Shown here piece after piece: positions 1-9,089 of a DNA stretch of 64,000 nucleotides. The notes under the pieces were generated by a model. That model saw only the letters and a program-made list of their open reading frames with translations. It was not told the origin of the DNA and did no database searches. This DNA is from Paenibacillus silviterrae (lineage in GTDB: Bacteria > Bacillota > Bacilli > Paenibacillales > NBRC-103111). Position 1 is the first letter of the stretch; the number at the start of each line of letters is the position of its first letter. The position numbers and the translations under genes are program-made. The stretch spans positions 124,001-188,000 of the forward strand of contig NZ_JASKUT010000001.1 in NCBI RefSeq assembly GCF_030167925.1, read 5' to 3'.

Positions 1-679
1 TGTCCGGGAACACATAGCTTGGATCATCGGGCGGCAAGTACGCCTCGATCCCTTTAGCGATCGCTTCCGCCATCTGGTCACGTACCTCCGGAGTCGCCAG
101 CAGCGCCGCATCGGAGGCATTGGAGAGGAAGGCCGTCTCTACCAGGATGCTGGGAATGGTACCCATACGAACAACATACACGGCGCTTGGGAGCAAGCCG
201 CGATTTTCCGTCCCTACGGACTCGACGAACGCATCCAGCACCTTCTGCGCGGCATCGCGGCTTTGAGGAGTGAGCTGTTTCATCTCCTCGCTGGCCGGGT
301 AACTCTCTTGAGGGTAAGCATCATCGTAGTACAGCACCATCGTGCCGCGGACATTCGAGCTGGGATAGGAATTTGCATGAATGGACACGAACAGGTCCGC
401 ATTCTGGGCATTCGTGAATTCAACCCGTTCCTTAAGCGATAGAAACACATCCGTATCGCGGGACATGACCACCTCGTAGCCCCGGCTGACAAGCAGATCC
501 CGCAGCTTCATCGATATATCGTAATTTACTGTTTTTTCCTGCAGTCCGTTCACACCAATCGCACCCGGATCATACCCCCCGTGACCGGCGTCCACTACGA
601 TCTTCGCAGCGTCCGCAGACATGGGCGATGTCAGTAAGCTCAGCGACAGCAAGGCGCTCAGCATCCATGATTTCCGCAT
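1..679 (-). CDS. N-acetylmuramoyl-L-alanine amidase (Amidase_3), C-terminus cut by window edge
   Basis: Secreted zinc amidase that cleaves the bond between N-acetylmuramic acid and the peptide stem of peptidoglycan. The reading frame is open from its start to the window edge, giving about 226 residues without a stop. Residues 1-24 form a signal peptide (basic MRK start, Leu-rich core, likely cut near SADA). The Amidase_3 signatures are DAGHGG (zinc ligand H33), E48 in LQEKTVN, SIHANS (second His) and the catalytic Glu in VETAFLSN. An in-frame ATG at 688 sits only 2 nt from the GGAAGGAG ribosome site, so ATG at 679 (11 nt spacing) is preferred. It is divergent from the DUF4321-maf genes. A further C-terminal wall-binding or CwlD-like ending cannot be judged because that end lies outside the window. 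Confidence 0.9.
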   Translation of the reverse strand, partial: MRKSWMLSALLSLSLLTSPMSADAAKIVVDAGHGGYDPGAIGVNGLQEKTVNYDISMKLRDLLVSRGYEVVMSRDTDVFLSLKERVEFTNAQNADLFVSIHANSYPSSNVRGTMVLYYDDAYPQESYPASEEMKQLTPQSRDAAQKVLDAFVESVGTENRGLLPSAVYVVRMGTIPSILVETAFLSNASDAALLATPEVRDQMAEAIAKGIEAYLPPDDPSYVFPD

Positions 680-849
680 GTGTGGCATCACTCCTTCCGT
701 TTCATTTTACTTGCTTGCAAGACTCCTGTAAGCAGGTAAGATTGTCCAAGACAATCTCCCAAACATTGCCGCCGATATGCTAAAATGAGAGAATCATCTA
801 CCCGATGACCGGGGACGTTTGCAACATCATAGAAAGAGGTATCCTATTC

Positions 850-1092
850 ATGAAAAAGAATACTTTTACACTTCTCCTCCTGCTGATTATCGGTCTGGTG
901 GCCGGCACCTTGCTTGGACAATTGCTGGCCCCCGTTCCGGGAGTAGCCTTCCTAACCAAGACAGTGGATTTATCGTGGGAGCCGAAGGCCGATCTGCTGG
1001 TGATCAAGTATGATTTGACCTTGCACATCCGTCTTAGCCTGATCAGCATTGCAGGGCTGGCGGCGGGCTTCTGGCTGTACCGGAAGCTGTAG
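850..1092 (+). CDS. DUF4321 small membrane protein
   Basis: Predicted 80-residue integral membrane protein. It has two hydrophobic helices, near residues 5-28 and 58-76, separated by a short polar stretch with the sequence VDLSWEPKADLLVIKYDL. This architecture and the position directly before maf match the DUF4321 family of Firmicutes; its function is unknown. An in-frame ATG at 805 would give 95 residues, but ATG 850 has the better ribosome site (GAAAGAGG about 10 nt upstream) and begins with the usual MKKN. Possibly co-transcribed with maf, 68 nt downstream. Confidence 0.75.
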   Translation: MKKNTFTLLLLLIIGLVAGTLLGQLLAPVPGVAFLTKTVDLSWEPKADLLVIKYDLTLHIRLSLISIAGLAAGFWLYRKL

Positions 1093-1160
1093 AGCCTGAT
1101 TGTACATAAACCCTAGAGAACGGGTATCATTCGACAATATTCGAAACGAGGTTTCATTTT

Positions 1161-1763
1161 ATGACGACGAAAACGTTAATTTTGGCATCCTCCTCGCCGC
1201 GTCGGCAGGAGTTGATCCGATCCTTGCATTTGCCTTATGAAATTATCGTAAGCGATGTGAATGAGGACACGGAGCCGGGTCTGTCTCCGGAGCAAATTGT
1301 CGAGCAATTGTCCCGACGCAAAGCGGAAGCGGTCTACGAACGTTGTAAGAGGGAAAAGGACAGCATTCGACAAGGCATCGTGATCGGCTCGGACACGATT
1401 GTCGTTTTGGACGGAGAAGTGCTGGGCAAGCCTGCGGATGAGGAGGATTCTTTCCGCATGCTGCAATCGCTGCAAGGACGACCGCATCAGGTGTTCAGCG
1501 GGGTTGCCTGCATCGATCTGGCTACGGGAGAGCAGCTTGTATCCCATCAGCGAACGAACGTGTATATGAAACCGTTGACGGAAGAGCAGATCCGAAGATA
1601 CATAAGCACGGGAGAGCCGAAGGACAAGGCCGGCTCCTATGCGATTCAAGGGCTTGGGGCCACGATCGTGGAACGGATTGAAGGGGATTATTTCAATGTC
1701 GTAGGACTCCCGATGTCGCTGCTGAGCGATTTGCTCGGCCGTCTGGGCGTTACTGTCATTTAA
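1161..1763 (+). CDS. maf: Maf nucleoside triphosphate pyrophosphatase
   Basis: House-cleaning pyrophosphatase of the Maf/HAM1 fold, expected to hydrolyse dTTP/UTP or modified nucleotides to monophosphates. In Bacillus it has been linked to septum arrest. The N-terminal signature ASSSPRRQEL (residues 9-18) is the Maf motif, and SDTIVVLDGEVLGKP and DKAGSYAIQGLGA are the other conserved blocks. At 200 residues it has the usual full length. GAGG lies about 9 nt before the ATG. It precedes radC and mreB, the same order as in B. subtilis. Confidence 0.96.
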   Translation: MTTKTLILASSSPRRQELIRSLHLPYEIIVSDVNEDTEPGLSPEQIVEQLSRRKAEAVYERCKREKDSIRQGIVIGSDTIVVLDGEVLGKPADEEDSFRMLQSLQGRPHQVFSGVACIDLATGEQLVSHQRTNVYMKPLTEEQIRRYISTGEPKDKAGSYAIQGLGATIVERIEGDYFNVVGLPMSLLSDLLGRLGVTVI

Positions 1764-1782
1764 AGGCTCGGCATGCTATAAT
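1754..1782 (+). promoter_or_regulatory. Extended -10 promoter candidate for radC
   Basis: A perfect TATAAT at 1777-1782 is preceded by TG at 1774-1775 (extended -10). The -35 region at 1754-1759 (TGTCAT) is poor. It overlaps the end of maf and would give a leader of about 30 nt for radC. Confidence 0.45.
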
Positions 1783-1818
1783 GGATGCTCAGCCATTTTT
1801 AACGAAAGAGGGGAATGC

Positions 1819-2508
1819 ATGGAATCGCACAATATGACATTGCGCGATGTCCCAAACGAAGAACGACCTAGAGAACGCATGATACAGTATGGGGCTGCGG
1901 CATTAAACAATGCGGAATTACTCGCCATTTTGCTGAGGACGGGTACGATTCAGGAATCGGCCGTTCACCTGGGCCAGCGCCTGCTTGCCCAATCCGGAGG
2001 CTTGCGAAGCCTGTCGGATTTGAGTCTTCAACAGCTGATGGAAATCAAAGGGATCGGAGCTACCAAGGCGCTCCAGATTATGGCCGGCATTGAGCTCGGA
2101 CGGCGCATGGCGCGAACGACCCTGGAGGAAACCGTGACGATTCGTTCACCGCAGGATGTAGCCAAGCTTCTCATGGAGGAGCTTCGTTATCTGAACAAAG
2201 AGCATTTCGTTTGTTTGTTTTTGAACACGAAGAATCACGTCATCGGGCAGGAAACGCTGTCCATGGGAAGCCTGAACGCTTCGATCGTGCATCCTCGTGA
2301 GGTATTCCGCGCCGCGATTAAACGAAGCAGCGCTTCCATCGTATGCGCGCATAATCACCCAAGCGGAGATCCTACGCCAAGCCAGGAGGACATTCAGCTG
2401 ACAAGGCGGCTTGTAGAAGCCGGGGAGGTCATCGGGATCGATGTGCTGGATCATATCGTTATCGGCGATCACAAATTTGTGAGTTTGAAGGAACTTGGTT
2501 TGATGTAA
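1819..2508 (+). CDS. radC: RadC family (JAB/MPN domain) protein
   Basis: 229-residue RadC/YsxA family protein. The N-terminal half (about residues 1-100) carries the UPF0758 region with a helix-hairpin-helix (LMEIKGIGATKALQIMAGIELGRR region). The C-terminal half is a JAMM metallo-domain with the motif HNHPSGDPTPSQED (His-x-His plus Asp), typical of zinc-dependent isopeptidase-like folds. A role in DNA repair was proposed historically but is not firmly established; in competent bacteria some members help process incoming DNA. The start ATG follows GAAAGAGGGG. Order maf-radC-mreB is conserved in Bacillales. Confidence 0.95.
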   Translation: MESHNMTLRDVPNEERPRERMIQYGAAALNNAELLAILLRTGTIQESAVHLGQRLLAQSGGLRSLSDLSLQQLMEIKGIGATKALQIMAGIELGRRMARTTLEETVTIRSPQDVAKLLMEELRYLNKEHFVCLFLNTKNHVIGQETLSMGSLNASIVHPREVFRAAIKRSSASIVCAHNHPSGDPTPSQEDIQLTRRLVEAGEVIGIDVLDHIVIGDHKFVSLKELGLM

Positions 2509-2514
2509 TATAAT
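2485..2514 (+). promoter_or_regulatory. Sigma-A type promoter of mreB
   Basis: TTGAAG (2485-2490) and a perfect TATAAT (2509-2514) are separated by 18 bp. The promoter overlaps the last codons of radC and gives an mreB leader of about 30 nt, so mreB need not depend on radC transcription. Confidence 0.6.
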
Positions 2515-2527
2515 AGTACAATGGTAA

Positions 2528-3586
<1,059 letters not shown>

Positions 3587-3600
3587 GGTAACAGAATGCA

Positions 3601-3635
3601 GGGAAGCAAGCGAACAAGGTTTGCTTCCCTCTTTT
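3601..3635 (+). terminator. Intrinsic terminator between mreB and mreC
   Basis: A perfect 9-bp stem GGGAAGCAA (3601-3609) / TTGCTTCCC (3621-3629) with an 11-nt loop is followed by TCTTTT. It ends about 19 nt before the mreC start, so it may partly terminate mreB transcripts. Confidence 0.75.
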
Positions 3636-3653
3636 CGCGGGAAGGTGTAAGGA

Positions 3654-4514
3654 TTGAAACTGCTGGGGAACAAGAGGCTGCTCATATTGATGCTCGGCCT
3701 AATTTTATTTATAACGATTATGGGGCTGACCTTCGGCAACCGGCAGTACATGAGCTGGCCGGAGAAGTTTCTGAAGGACACGGTAGCCTGGACGCAAGGT
3801 CTGCTGTATAAACCCGCTGGTTATATAGCGGGTTTCTTTGAGGACATCCGCACGCTGGGTACGATTCACGAAGAGAATAAAGCGCTCAAGCAGACACTGA
3901 CCAAGTATGCTCGGGATACGGCGCGGCTGAACGATCTGGAACAGCAGAACAAACGTTTGCAGGAGGCGCTTAACTTTACGGAGCGTCAGAAGCAGGCCAA
4001 TAATTATCGTTTCCGTATTGCCGAGGTGTTGTCCTACAATCCGGACCAGCTGAACAATACGATCACGATCAATCTTGGCGAGCTTGACAACATCAAGCCG
4101 AATATGGCGGTTATGTCCGTAGAAGGGCTTGTCGGCCGCGTCGTTCGCGTGTCCGCGTTCTCCTCGGACGTGCAGCTGCTTGTGGGCATTGATGACACGG
4201 CTGCCTCCGAATCGAAGGCGATTTCCGTTACGGTGAAGGGCAAGGAAGAATCGTTCGGGGTTATCGAATATTTTGACAAGAATGAGACGCAGTTTCTGGT
4301 TATGTCCCGGATTGACCCGAATGATAAGCTCGCGGTCGGGGATACGATCATTACGTCCGGACGGGGACTTCTGTTCCCGCAAGGAATCGAAGTCGGCAAG
4401 GTAATGGAACGAAAAGAAGGCAAATTCGGTATCGCTCATGAGGCTTACATTCAACCGTTCGCCAGAATGGATCGCCTTCGCGAAGTGTTTGTCGTTGAAG
4501 TGCCGGAAGGCTGA
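3654..4514 (+). CDS. mreC: Rod-shape determining protein MreC
   Basis: Bitopic membrane protein that links the MreB filament to the extracytoplasmic cell-wall machinery. The start is TTG at 3654, preceded by GGAAGGTGTAAGGA. Residues about 6-27 form a transmembrane anchor (basic KLLGNKR then a Leu/Ile-rich helix). Residues about 70-110 are a coiled coil (IHEENKALKQTL and LEQQNKRLQEAL). The rest is the MreC beta-barrel domain with conserved GLVGRV and the TSG-x-G-LFP-x-GI-x-VG block. 286 residues is normal for the family. The gene is followed 14 nt later by mreD. Confidence 0.96.
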   Translation: MKLLGNKRLLILMLGLILFITIMGLTFGNRQYMSWPEKFLKDTVAWTQGLLYKPAGYIAGFFEDIRTLGTIHEENKALKQTLTKYARDTARLNDLEQQNKRLQEALNFTERQKQANNYRFRIAEVLSYNPDQLNNTITINLGELDNIKPNMAVMSVEGLVGRVVRVSAFSSDVQLLVGIDDTAASESKAISVTVKGKEESFGVIEYFDKNETQFLVMSRIDPNDKLAVGDTIITSGRGLLFPQGIEVGKVMERKEGKFGIAHEAYIQPFARMDRLREVFVVEVPEG

Positions 4515-4528
4515 GGTGGGGTGATCAG

Positions 4529-5056
4529 ATGAGCCGCATATGGATTTATATTGGTCTTGCCGTCACCTTTCTTCTGGAGGGCACTTTGCTGCAGTGGCTG
4601 GTGCCTTCTGCTTGGCGCTCTCAGATTTATGTTTCACCGCACTTTTTACTAGTACTTATTTTGTATATCGGACTTTATATGAACCGGCATACGGCACTGA
4701 TCTATGGGCTTGTCATCGGCTTGCTCCAGGACTTTATCTATTACTCGCCCATGCTGGGACCTATTTCGTTCAGTATGGGTCTAACCGGCTATTTAGCCGG
4801 TCTGATGTACGGCAGAGTATATTCCAGCATCGTGGTAAGCATGATGGTGATGGCTCTCGGCAACATGGCGTATGATTCGATCATTTATATGCTGTACCGT
4901 TTGTTCCGGGTTACCCATGTGGACCTCCAGTGGGTGTTTTTGCATCAGATTTTGCCAAGCATGCTGATCAATTTGCTGTTTGCCCTCGCCATCTACGTAC
5001 CCATCCGCAAATACTTCGAGAGCCTGCCGCTTCGGTCCTCCGAGCAAACCGAATAA
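4529..5056 (+). CDS. mreD: Rod-shape determining protein MreD
   Basis: Small polytopic membrane protein (175 residues, about five hydrophobic helices) of the MreD family, a partner of MreC in the elongasome. It is recognised by position between mreC and minC, by the helix pattern and by the GLVIGLLQDFIYYSPMLGP region, which is typical of MreD in Firmicutes. A ribosome site (GAGGTGGGGTGA) overlaps the end of mreC, indicating translational coupling within mreBCD. Confidence 0.93.
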   Translation: MSRIWIYIGLAVTFLLEGTLLQWLVPSAWRSQIYVSPHFLLVLILYIGLYMNRHTALIYGLVIGLLQDFIYYSPMLGPISFSMGLTGYLAGLMYGRVYSSIVVSMMVMALGNMAYDSIIYMLYRLFRVTHVDLQWVFLHQILPSMLINLLFALAIYVPIRKYFESLPLRSSEQTE

Positions 5057-5125
5057 TTTTTGCTTTCAAGCAGGAGAACGGCGACAGAAAGCCGAATTGT
5101 ATACGCTTAGGGGGTAGGAGCGTTT

Positions 5126-5776
5126 ATGTCGGCAGTCAAGCATCATGTGACGATCAAGGGCGTGAAGGACGGCCTGGTGTTTCTTTTGGACGATACGTGT
5201 GAGTTTGCGGAGATCATCTCGGAGCTTCAGCATAAGCTTGAGAAGACGCATCAGCAGATTTTAACCGGACCCATTATCCATGTGCACGTCAAGCTCGGCA
5301 ACAGATCCGCCACAGAGGAGCAGAAGGAACAAATCCGCAGCATCATTAGTCAGAAGGGCAACCTGCTGATTCAATCGATCGAATCTCAGGATCCGGCGCA
5401 TACGATTGCGCAGCCGGATTTTACCAATGTTAAGATCGTGCGCGGCATTGTAAGATCAGGACAAACGCTTGTGCATGAGGGGAACCTTCTTTTCTTAGGC
5501 GATGTGAACCCGGGGGGGGCCATCCTCAGCACAGGCAGCATATATATTATGGGTTCCCTGCGCGGGATGGCCCATGCAGGTGTAGACGGCGACGAGCATT
5601 CGATCATTGCCGCCTCCCACTTACGGCCGACCCAGCTGCGAATCGGAGGCGTCATCAGCCGGCCTCCGGACGAGTGGGGCTCCGGCGAAGCTTATGAGGC
5701 TTACATGGAGTATGCCTATGTCAAGGAAGGCAAGATGGAGATTGACAAGATCCATCAGCTGCACAAGCTCATATAA
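5126..5776 (+). CDS. minC: Septum site-determining protein MinC
   Basis: Inhibitor of FtsZ polymerisation that keeps division away from cell poles and is recruited to the membrane by MinD. The 216-residue protein has an N-terminal FtsZ-interacting domain and a C-terminal beta-helix domain (about residues 105-205). The latter shows IVRGIVRSGQTLVHEGNLLFLGDVNPGG, the Gly-rich MinD-binding repeat region (quoted here as separate blocks IVRSGQTL and GDVNPGG). It lies 30 nt upstream of minD, as in other Bacillales. Confidence 0.95.
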   Translation: MSAVKHHVTIKGVKDGLVFLLDDTCEFAEIISELQHKLEKTHQQILTGPIIHVHVKLGNRSATEEQKEQIRSIISQKGNLLIQSIESQDPAHTIAQPDFTNVKIVRGIVRSGQTLVHEGNLLFLGDVNPGGAILSTGSIYIMGSLRGMAHAGVDGDEHSIIAASHLRPTQLRIGGVISRPPDEWGSGEAYEAYMEYAYVKEGKMEIDKIHQLHKLI

Positions 5777-5806
5777 ATCAAAACACAGCAATAGAGGAGT
5801 GAAACC

Positions 5807-6604
5807 ATGGGAGAGGCAATAGTAATCACTTCAGGCAAGGGCGGTGTAGGGAAAACGACCACGTCGGCCAATATCGGAACAGCCTTGGCTCTGCAAGGGA
5901 AGAAGGTCGTCATGGTGGATACGGATATCGGCTTGCGCAATCTTGACGTGGTCATGGGACTCGAGAACCGAATCATCTATGATCTCATCGACGTGGCTGA
6001 GGGCAGATGCCGGCTCGGTCAGGCGCTGGTGAAGGATAAGCGTTTCGATGAGCTGTACATGCTGCCCGCGGCACAGACGAAGGACAAGAACGACATATCG
6101 CCGGATGCCGTTCGGCAAATTATCCTTGATCTGAAGAAAGATTTCGAATTTGTTATCATTGACTGTCCTGCAGGCATCGAACAGGGCTTTAAGAATGCGA
6201 TTTCGGGTGCGGATAAAGCGATTGTCGTAACAACGCCGGAGAACGCGGCCGTTCGTGATGCAGACCGCATCATCGGGCTGCTGGAGAAGCAAGAGGGCAT
6301 CGAATCACCGAAGCTGGTCATCAACCGGATTCGCGCGAACATGGTGAAGAAGGGTGAAATGCTGGATATCGATGAGATCTGCAGCGTACTGGCCATTGAT
6401 CTGCTCGGAATCGTTCCGGATGACGAATACGTCATTAAGGCGGCTAACACCGGTGAGCCGACCGTGATGAATCCGAATTCCCGCGCCGCGATCGCTTATC
6501 GCAATATCGCACGACGCATTTTGGGCGATTCGGTACCGCTCCTGCCGATGGAAGAGAAGGCGGGCATGCTGCATAAGCTCAAAAAGTTCATCGGGATAGG
6601 ATGA
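5807..6604 (+). CDS. minD: Septum site-determining ATPase MinD
   Basis: Deviant Walker ATPase that binds the membrane as an ATP dimer and carries MinC. The N-terminal deviant Walker A motif SGKGGVGKTTTSAN is intact (residues about 9-22), followed by VDTDIGLRNLD and IIDCPAG. The C-terminus (MLHKLKKFIGIG) has the short amphipathic membrane-targeting helix expected of MinD. 265 residues is the normal length. minC, minD and rodA are spaced 30 and 6 nt apart, consistent with one operon. No topological regulator (MinE or MinJ) is in the window. Confidence 0.97.
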   Translation: MGEAIVITSGKGGVGKTTTSANIGTALALQGKKVVMVDTDIGLRNLDVVMGLENRIIYDLIDVAEGRCRLGQALVKDKRFDELYMLPAAQTKDKNDISPDAVRQIILDLKKDFEFVIIDCPAGIEQGFKNAISGADKAIVVTTPENAAVRDADRIIGLLEKQEGIESPKLVINRIRANMVKKGEMLDIDEICSVLAIDLLGIVPDDEYVIKAANTGEPTVMNPNSRAAIAYRNIARRILGDSVPLLPMEEKAGMLHKLKKFIGIG

Positions 6605-6610
6605 CGCAAG

Positions 6611-7759
6611 GTGCTGCACAAGTTTAAAAAGTTTGACCTTTCGATCTTCGTCATCCTCGTTTTGTTTATGGTGTTCAGTACGTTTCTCGTATACAGCGCC
6701 ACCCTGCACGATCCCAAAATCGAATTTAATCTCGAGAAGACGATCATTATTTACGTCCTTTCGCTAATTGCGTTTTTTGCGGCTTGTCTGTTTGATTACC
6801 GGATGCTCGTGAAAGCCTCGCCGTATCTTTATATTACCGGCGTTATCCTGCTGGTGGCCGTGTGGAAGTTCGGGATTGAGCGCTACGGTGCCAGAGGCTG
6901 GTTCAGCCTTCCCGGAGGACTTGATTTTCAGCCGGTAGAGCTGTTTAAGCTGATTCTTATTATTACTTTGGCCGCCTACATCTCAAGAAGGAAAGGCGAA
7001 GCCCTTGAGCTGCTGAGGGACGTCATTCCGATCGGCGTCATTGTGCTGATCCCCTTCCTTCTCGTTGTCATTCAGCCCGACCTCGGAAACGCGATTATTT
7101 TCATTTCGATTCTTGTAGGAATGTACTGGATCGGGAATGTGAGGCTGATCTACGTTCTCAGCGGGATAGTGATCGTCGTAGGCGGGCTGTATTTGTTCCT
7201 CTACCTGTTCCAAACGTATCACGACCCGATTACGGCCTACTTTGAATCGAAGAAGCTCGGACACTGGGTAGAGCGGATCAATACGTTCGTCAATCCGGAT
7301 GAAGCTTCCATGGACTCTAAATGGCAGGTCATGAACTCGATGAGAGCTATCGGTTCCGGAGGCTTGACGGGTGAGGGGTATCTTGCCGGGACGTCGATTC
7401 ACAGCAACTTTATTCCGGTTGCCTATACGGATGCAATTTTTGTCGTAGTGGGTGAGGAATTTGGTTTTGTCGGCGCCTCTCTGCTGCTCTTGATGTATTT
7501 CGTGCTGATCTACCGGATGATTCTCATCTCGATTTACTCTAACAACTACAGCGGCTCGTATATTATTATCGGGATTGTGTCTATGCTGGTGTTCCAGATT
7601 TTCGAAAATGTCGGCATGATGATCGGTATTATGCCGCTGACCGGAATCACCCTTCCGTTCATCAGCTACGGCGGAACGTCACTTTTAATCAACATGCTGG
7701 CCATGGGACTTGTTATGAGCATTCGAATGCACGATGACGTTCCTTTGGAGGAAGCGTAA
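6611..7759 (+). CDS. rodA: FtsW/RodA/SpoVE family peptidoglycan polymerase (RodA-like)
   Basis: SEDS-family glycosyltransferase, a polytopic membrane protein of about ten helices that polymerises lipid II into glycan strands. The GTG start at 6611 lies 6 nt after the minD stop, with the ribosome site inside minD. The 382-residue product shows the family signatures (VAVWKFGIERYGARGWF near residue 80, IQPDLGN near 158, and the C-terminal PLTGITLPFISYGGTSLL region). Placement in the mre/min cluster favours a RodA role in elongation rather than FtsW or SpoVE, but the subfamily was not tested. Confidence 0.93.
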   Translation: MLHKFKKFDLSIFVILVLFMVFSTFLVYSATLHDPKIEFNLEKTIIIYVLSLIAFFAACLFDYRMLVKASPYLYITGVILLVAVWKFGIERYGARGWFSLPGGLDFQPVELFKLILIITLAAYISRRKGEALELLRDVIPIGVIVLIPFLLVVIQPDLGNAIIFISILVGMYWIGNVRLIYVLSGIVIVVGGLYLFLYLFQTYHDPITAYFESKKLGHWVERINTFVNPDEASMDSKWQVMNSMRAIGSGGLTGEGYLAGTSIHSNFIPVAYTDAIFVVVGEEFGFVGASLLLLMYFVLIYRMILISIYSNNYSGSYIIIGIVSMLVFQIFENVGMMIGIMPLTGITLPFISYGGTSLLINMLAMGLVMSIRMHDDVPLEEA

Positions 7760-7768
7760 TGTTACAGT

Positions 7769-7794
7769 CGGAATCTGCGGATTCCGGCTTTTTT
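7769..7794 (+). terminator. Intrinsic terminator after rodA
   Basis: CGGAATC (7769-7775) / GATTCCG (7780-7786) forms a 7-bp stem with a 4-nt loop, followed by GC and six T residues. It closes the mre-min-rodA cluster. Confidence 0.8.
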
Positions 7795-7867
7795 CGTTTG
7801 TCGGGGATGGTTGTGCGGTAAATCGGATCAATTGGGGTACGCTACCTGTAATGGAGGTGATAGGCTT

Positions 7868-8119
7868 ATGTCCTACGGATGTCCTGTATGCAACGGGCTG
7901 GAGGAGCTGAGCTTCCCGTGCGAACAGTGCCGGGAAGCTTTGGACGACCAAGGCAGATTGTCCGATTTTTATGATCCTTATTCTCCCTACCGGCCGATAG
8001 ACGACATCAAGCTGACGAACGGCTATGAGGATCTCAGTACGCATCAATGCATTCATTTGGGTCGATGCAGCCATTGCCATAGAAGCTACACCTTAGCGGT
8101 ACAGGAGCAGCAGCTGTAA
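7868..8119 (+). CDS. Small Cys-rich (zinc-ribbon-like) hypothetical protein
   Basis: 83-residue protein with no family I can name. It has CPVC (residues 5-8), CEQC (18-21) and a C-terminal CIHLGRCSHCHRSY segment, i.e. enough Cys/His pairs for one or two structural zinc sites. The middle is acidic and Tyr-rich (DFYDPYSPYRPIDD). The start ATG 7868 is chosen over an in-frame ATG at 7811 because GGAGGTGATAGGCTT precedes it perfectly. It stands alone between a terminator and spoIVFA. Likely a genuine small gene; function unknown. Confidence 0.65.
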   Translation: MSYGCPVCNGLEELSFPCEQCREALDDQGRLSDFYDPYSPYRPIDDIKLTNGYEDLSTHQCIHLGRCSHCHRSYTLAVQEQQL

Positions 8120-8249
8120 GCGGAGAGAGGCCTCGGATTTCCATACGAAACTCGCGGGACAAGGACTAAATGGGCGTACAAGCTCATAAAATGAACTAAA
8201 CAAGCCTTGTCTTAAGAAGAATCGTAGTTCGGGGGAGGAGCCGCTGGCC

Positions 8250-9089
8250 ATGAGCAGCAAAAATAGCAGAATTCGCGAACGCCGTTATGATCGTATTCGC
8301 CAAGTGATGGAAGGGCATGCAGATATTTTGCCTCCGCACCGAGAGATACCAAAGTCCGGACGGCCGGAGGAGGTACCTCTGGTGCTGGATCCCGAGGTGG
8401 AATGGAACCGCAAGTGGGAACGCGACTGGCAGGAATATCGACGATATGGGGAGGATCCTCCGAGAGACGACCGATGGGTACCCGGAAAAAGCCGGATACG
8501 GCTCCATCTTGTGCTTAGCGGGGTTCTGTTCGCGATGGTTTGGGGAATATTTCAGGTGGACCACCCGTTGGCGGAGAAAGGGCGCAGCTATGTCAGAGCG
8601 GCACTGACCCAGTCGATGGACTTGAATGGTGTTGCCGCTTGGTATGACAAGACCTTTGGAGGTAGTCCGTCGTTCTTGCCTGCAATGAACCCGCTCAAGC
8701 ATCAGGAAGCCGAGAAGGTGGCGGTCACCGCCAAGCATTACTTTCCGCCCGTTCAAGGGAAAGTAACCGGTATGTTTCAACCGGATCGGGAGGGAATCGT
8801 GCTCGAGGCGAAAGCAGGCAGTCCGGTGTCGGCGCTGGATACGGGCCGGGTCAGCTTTGCCGGTACACGGGAGGGCAGCGGTTATACCGTCATTCTTCAA
8901 CACAGCGGCAAGATGAAGTCCGTTTACGGTAACTTGGAGCCGGGCGCCGTTCAAGTAGGCGACTGGATCAAAGGGGGGGAAACCGTAGGCGTAATGGCGA
9001 AATCCAATGGAGCTGCTGCAGGGCTGTTTTTTGCGGTTTCGAAAAACGATAAATATGTGAACCCGGCGGACGTGGTTGCGCTTGATTAA
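8250..9089 (+). CDS. spoIVFA: Stage IV sporulation protein SpoIVFA-like (LytM/M23 domain)
   Basis: Regulatory partner that holds the SpoIVFB protease inactive in the outer forespore membrane until SpoIVB signalling. The 279-residue protein has a charged N-terminal segment (residues 1-82), one transmembrane helix (about 84-101) and a C-terminal LytM/M23-type domain. That domain contains VTGMFQPDREG, GRVSFAG, YTVILQHSGKMKSVYGNL and GDWIKGGETVG. The catalytic histidine set of active M23 peptidases is not complete, as expected of SpoIVFA. GGGGGAGGAG precedes the ATG. Its end overlaps spoIVFB by 14 nt, so translation is coupled. A CATAAAAT at 8185-8192 resembles a sigma-E -10 box, but its -35 is weak. 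Confidence 0.85.
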   Translation: MSSKNSRIRERRYDRIRQVMEGHADILPPHREIPKSGRPEEVPLVLDPEVEWNRKWERDWQEYRRYGEDPPRDDRWVPGKSRIRLHLVLSGVLFAMVWGIFQVDHPLAEKGRSYVRAALTQSMDLNGVAAWYDKTFGGSPSFLPAMNPLKHQEAEKVAVTAKHYFPPVQGKVTGMFQPDREGIVLEAKAGSPVSALDTGRVSFAGTREGSGYTVILQHSGKMKSVYGNLEPGAVQVGDWIKGGETVGVMAKSNGAAAGLFFAVSKNDKYVNPADVVALD

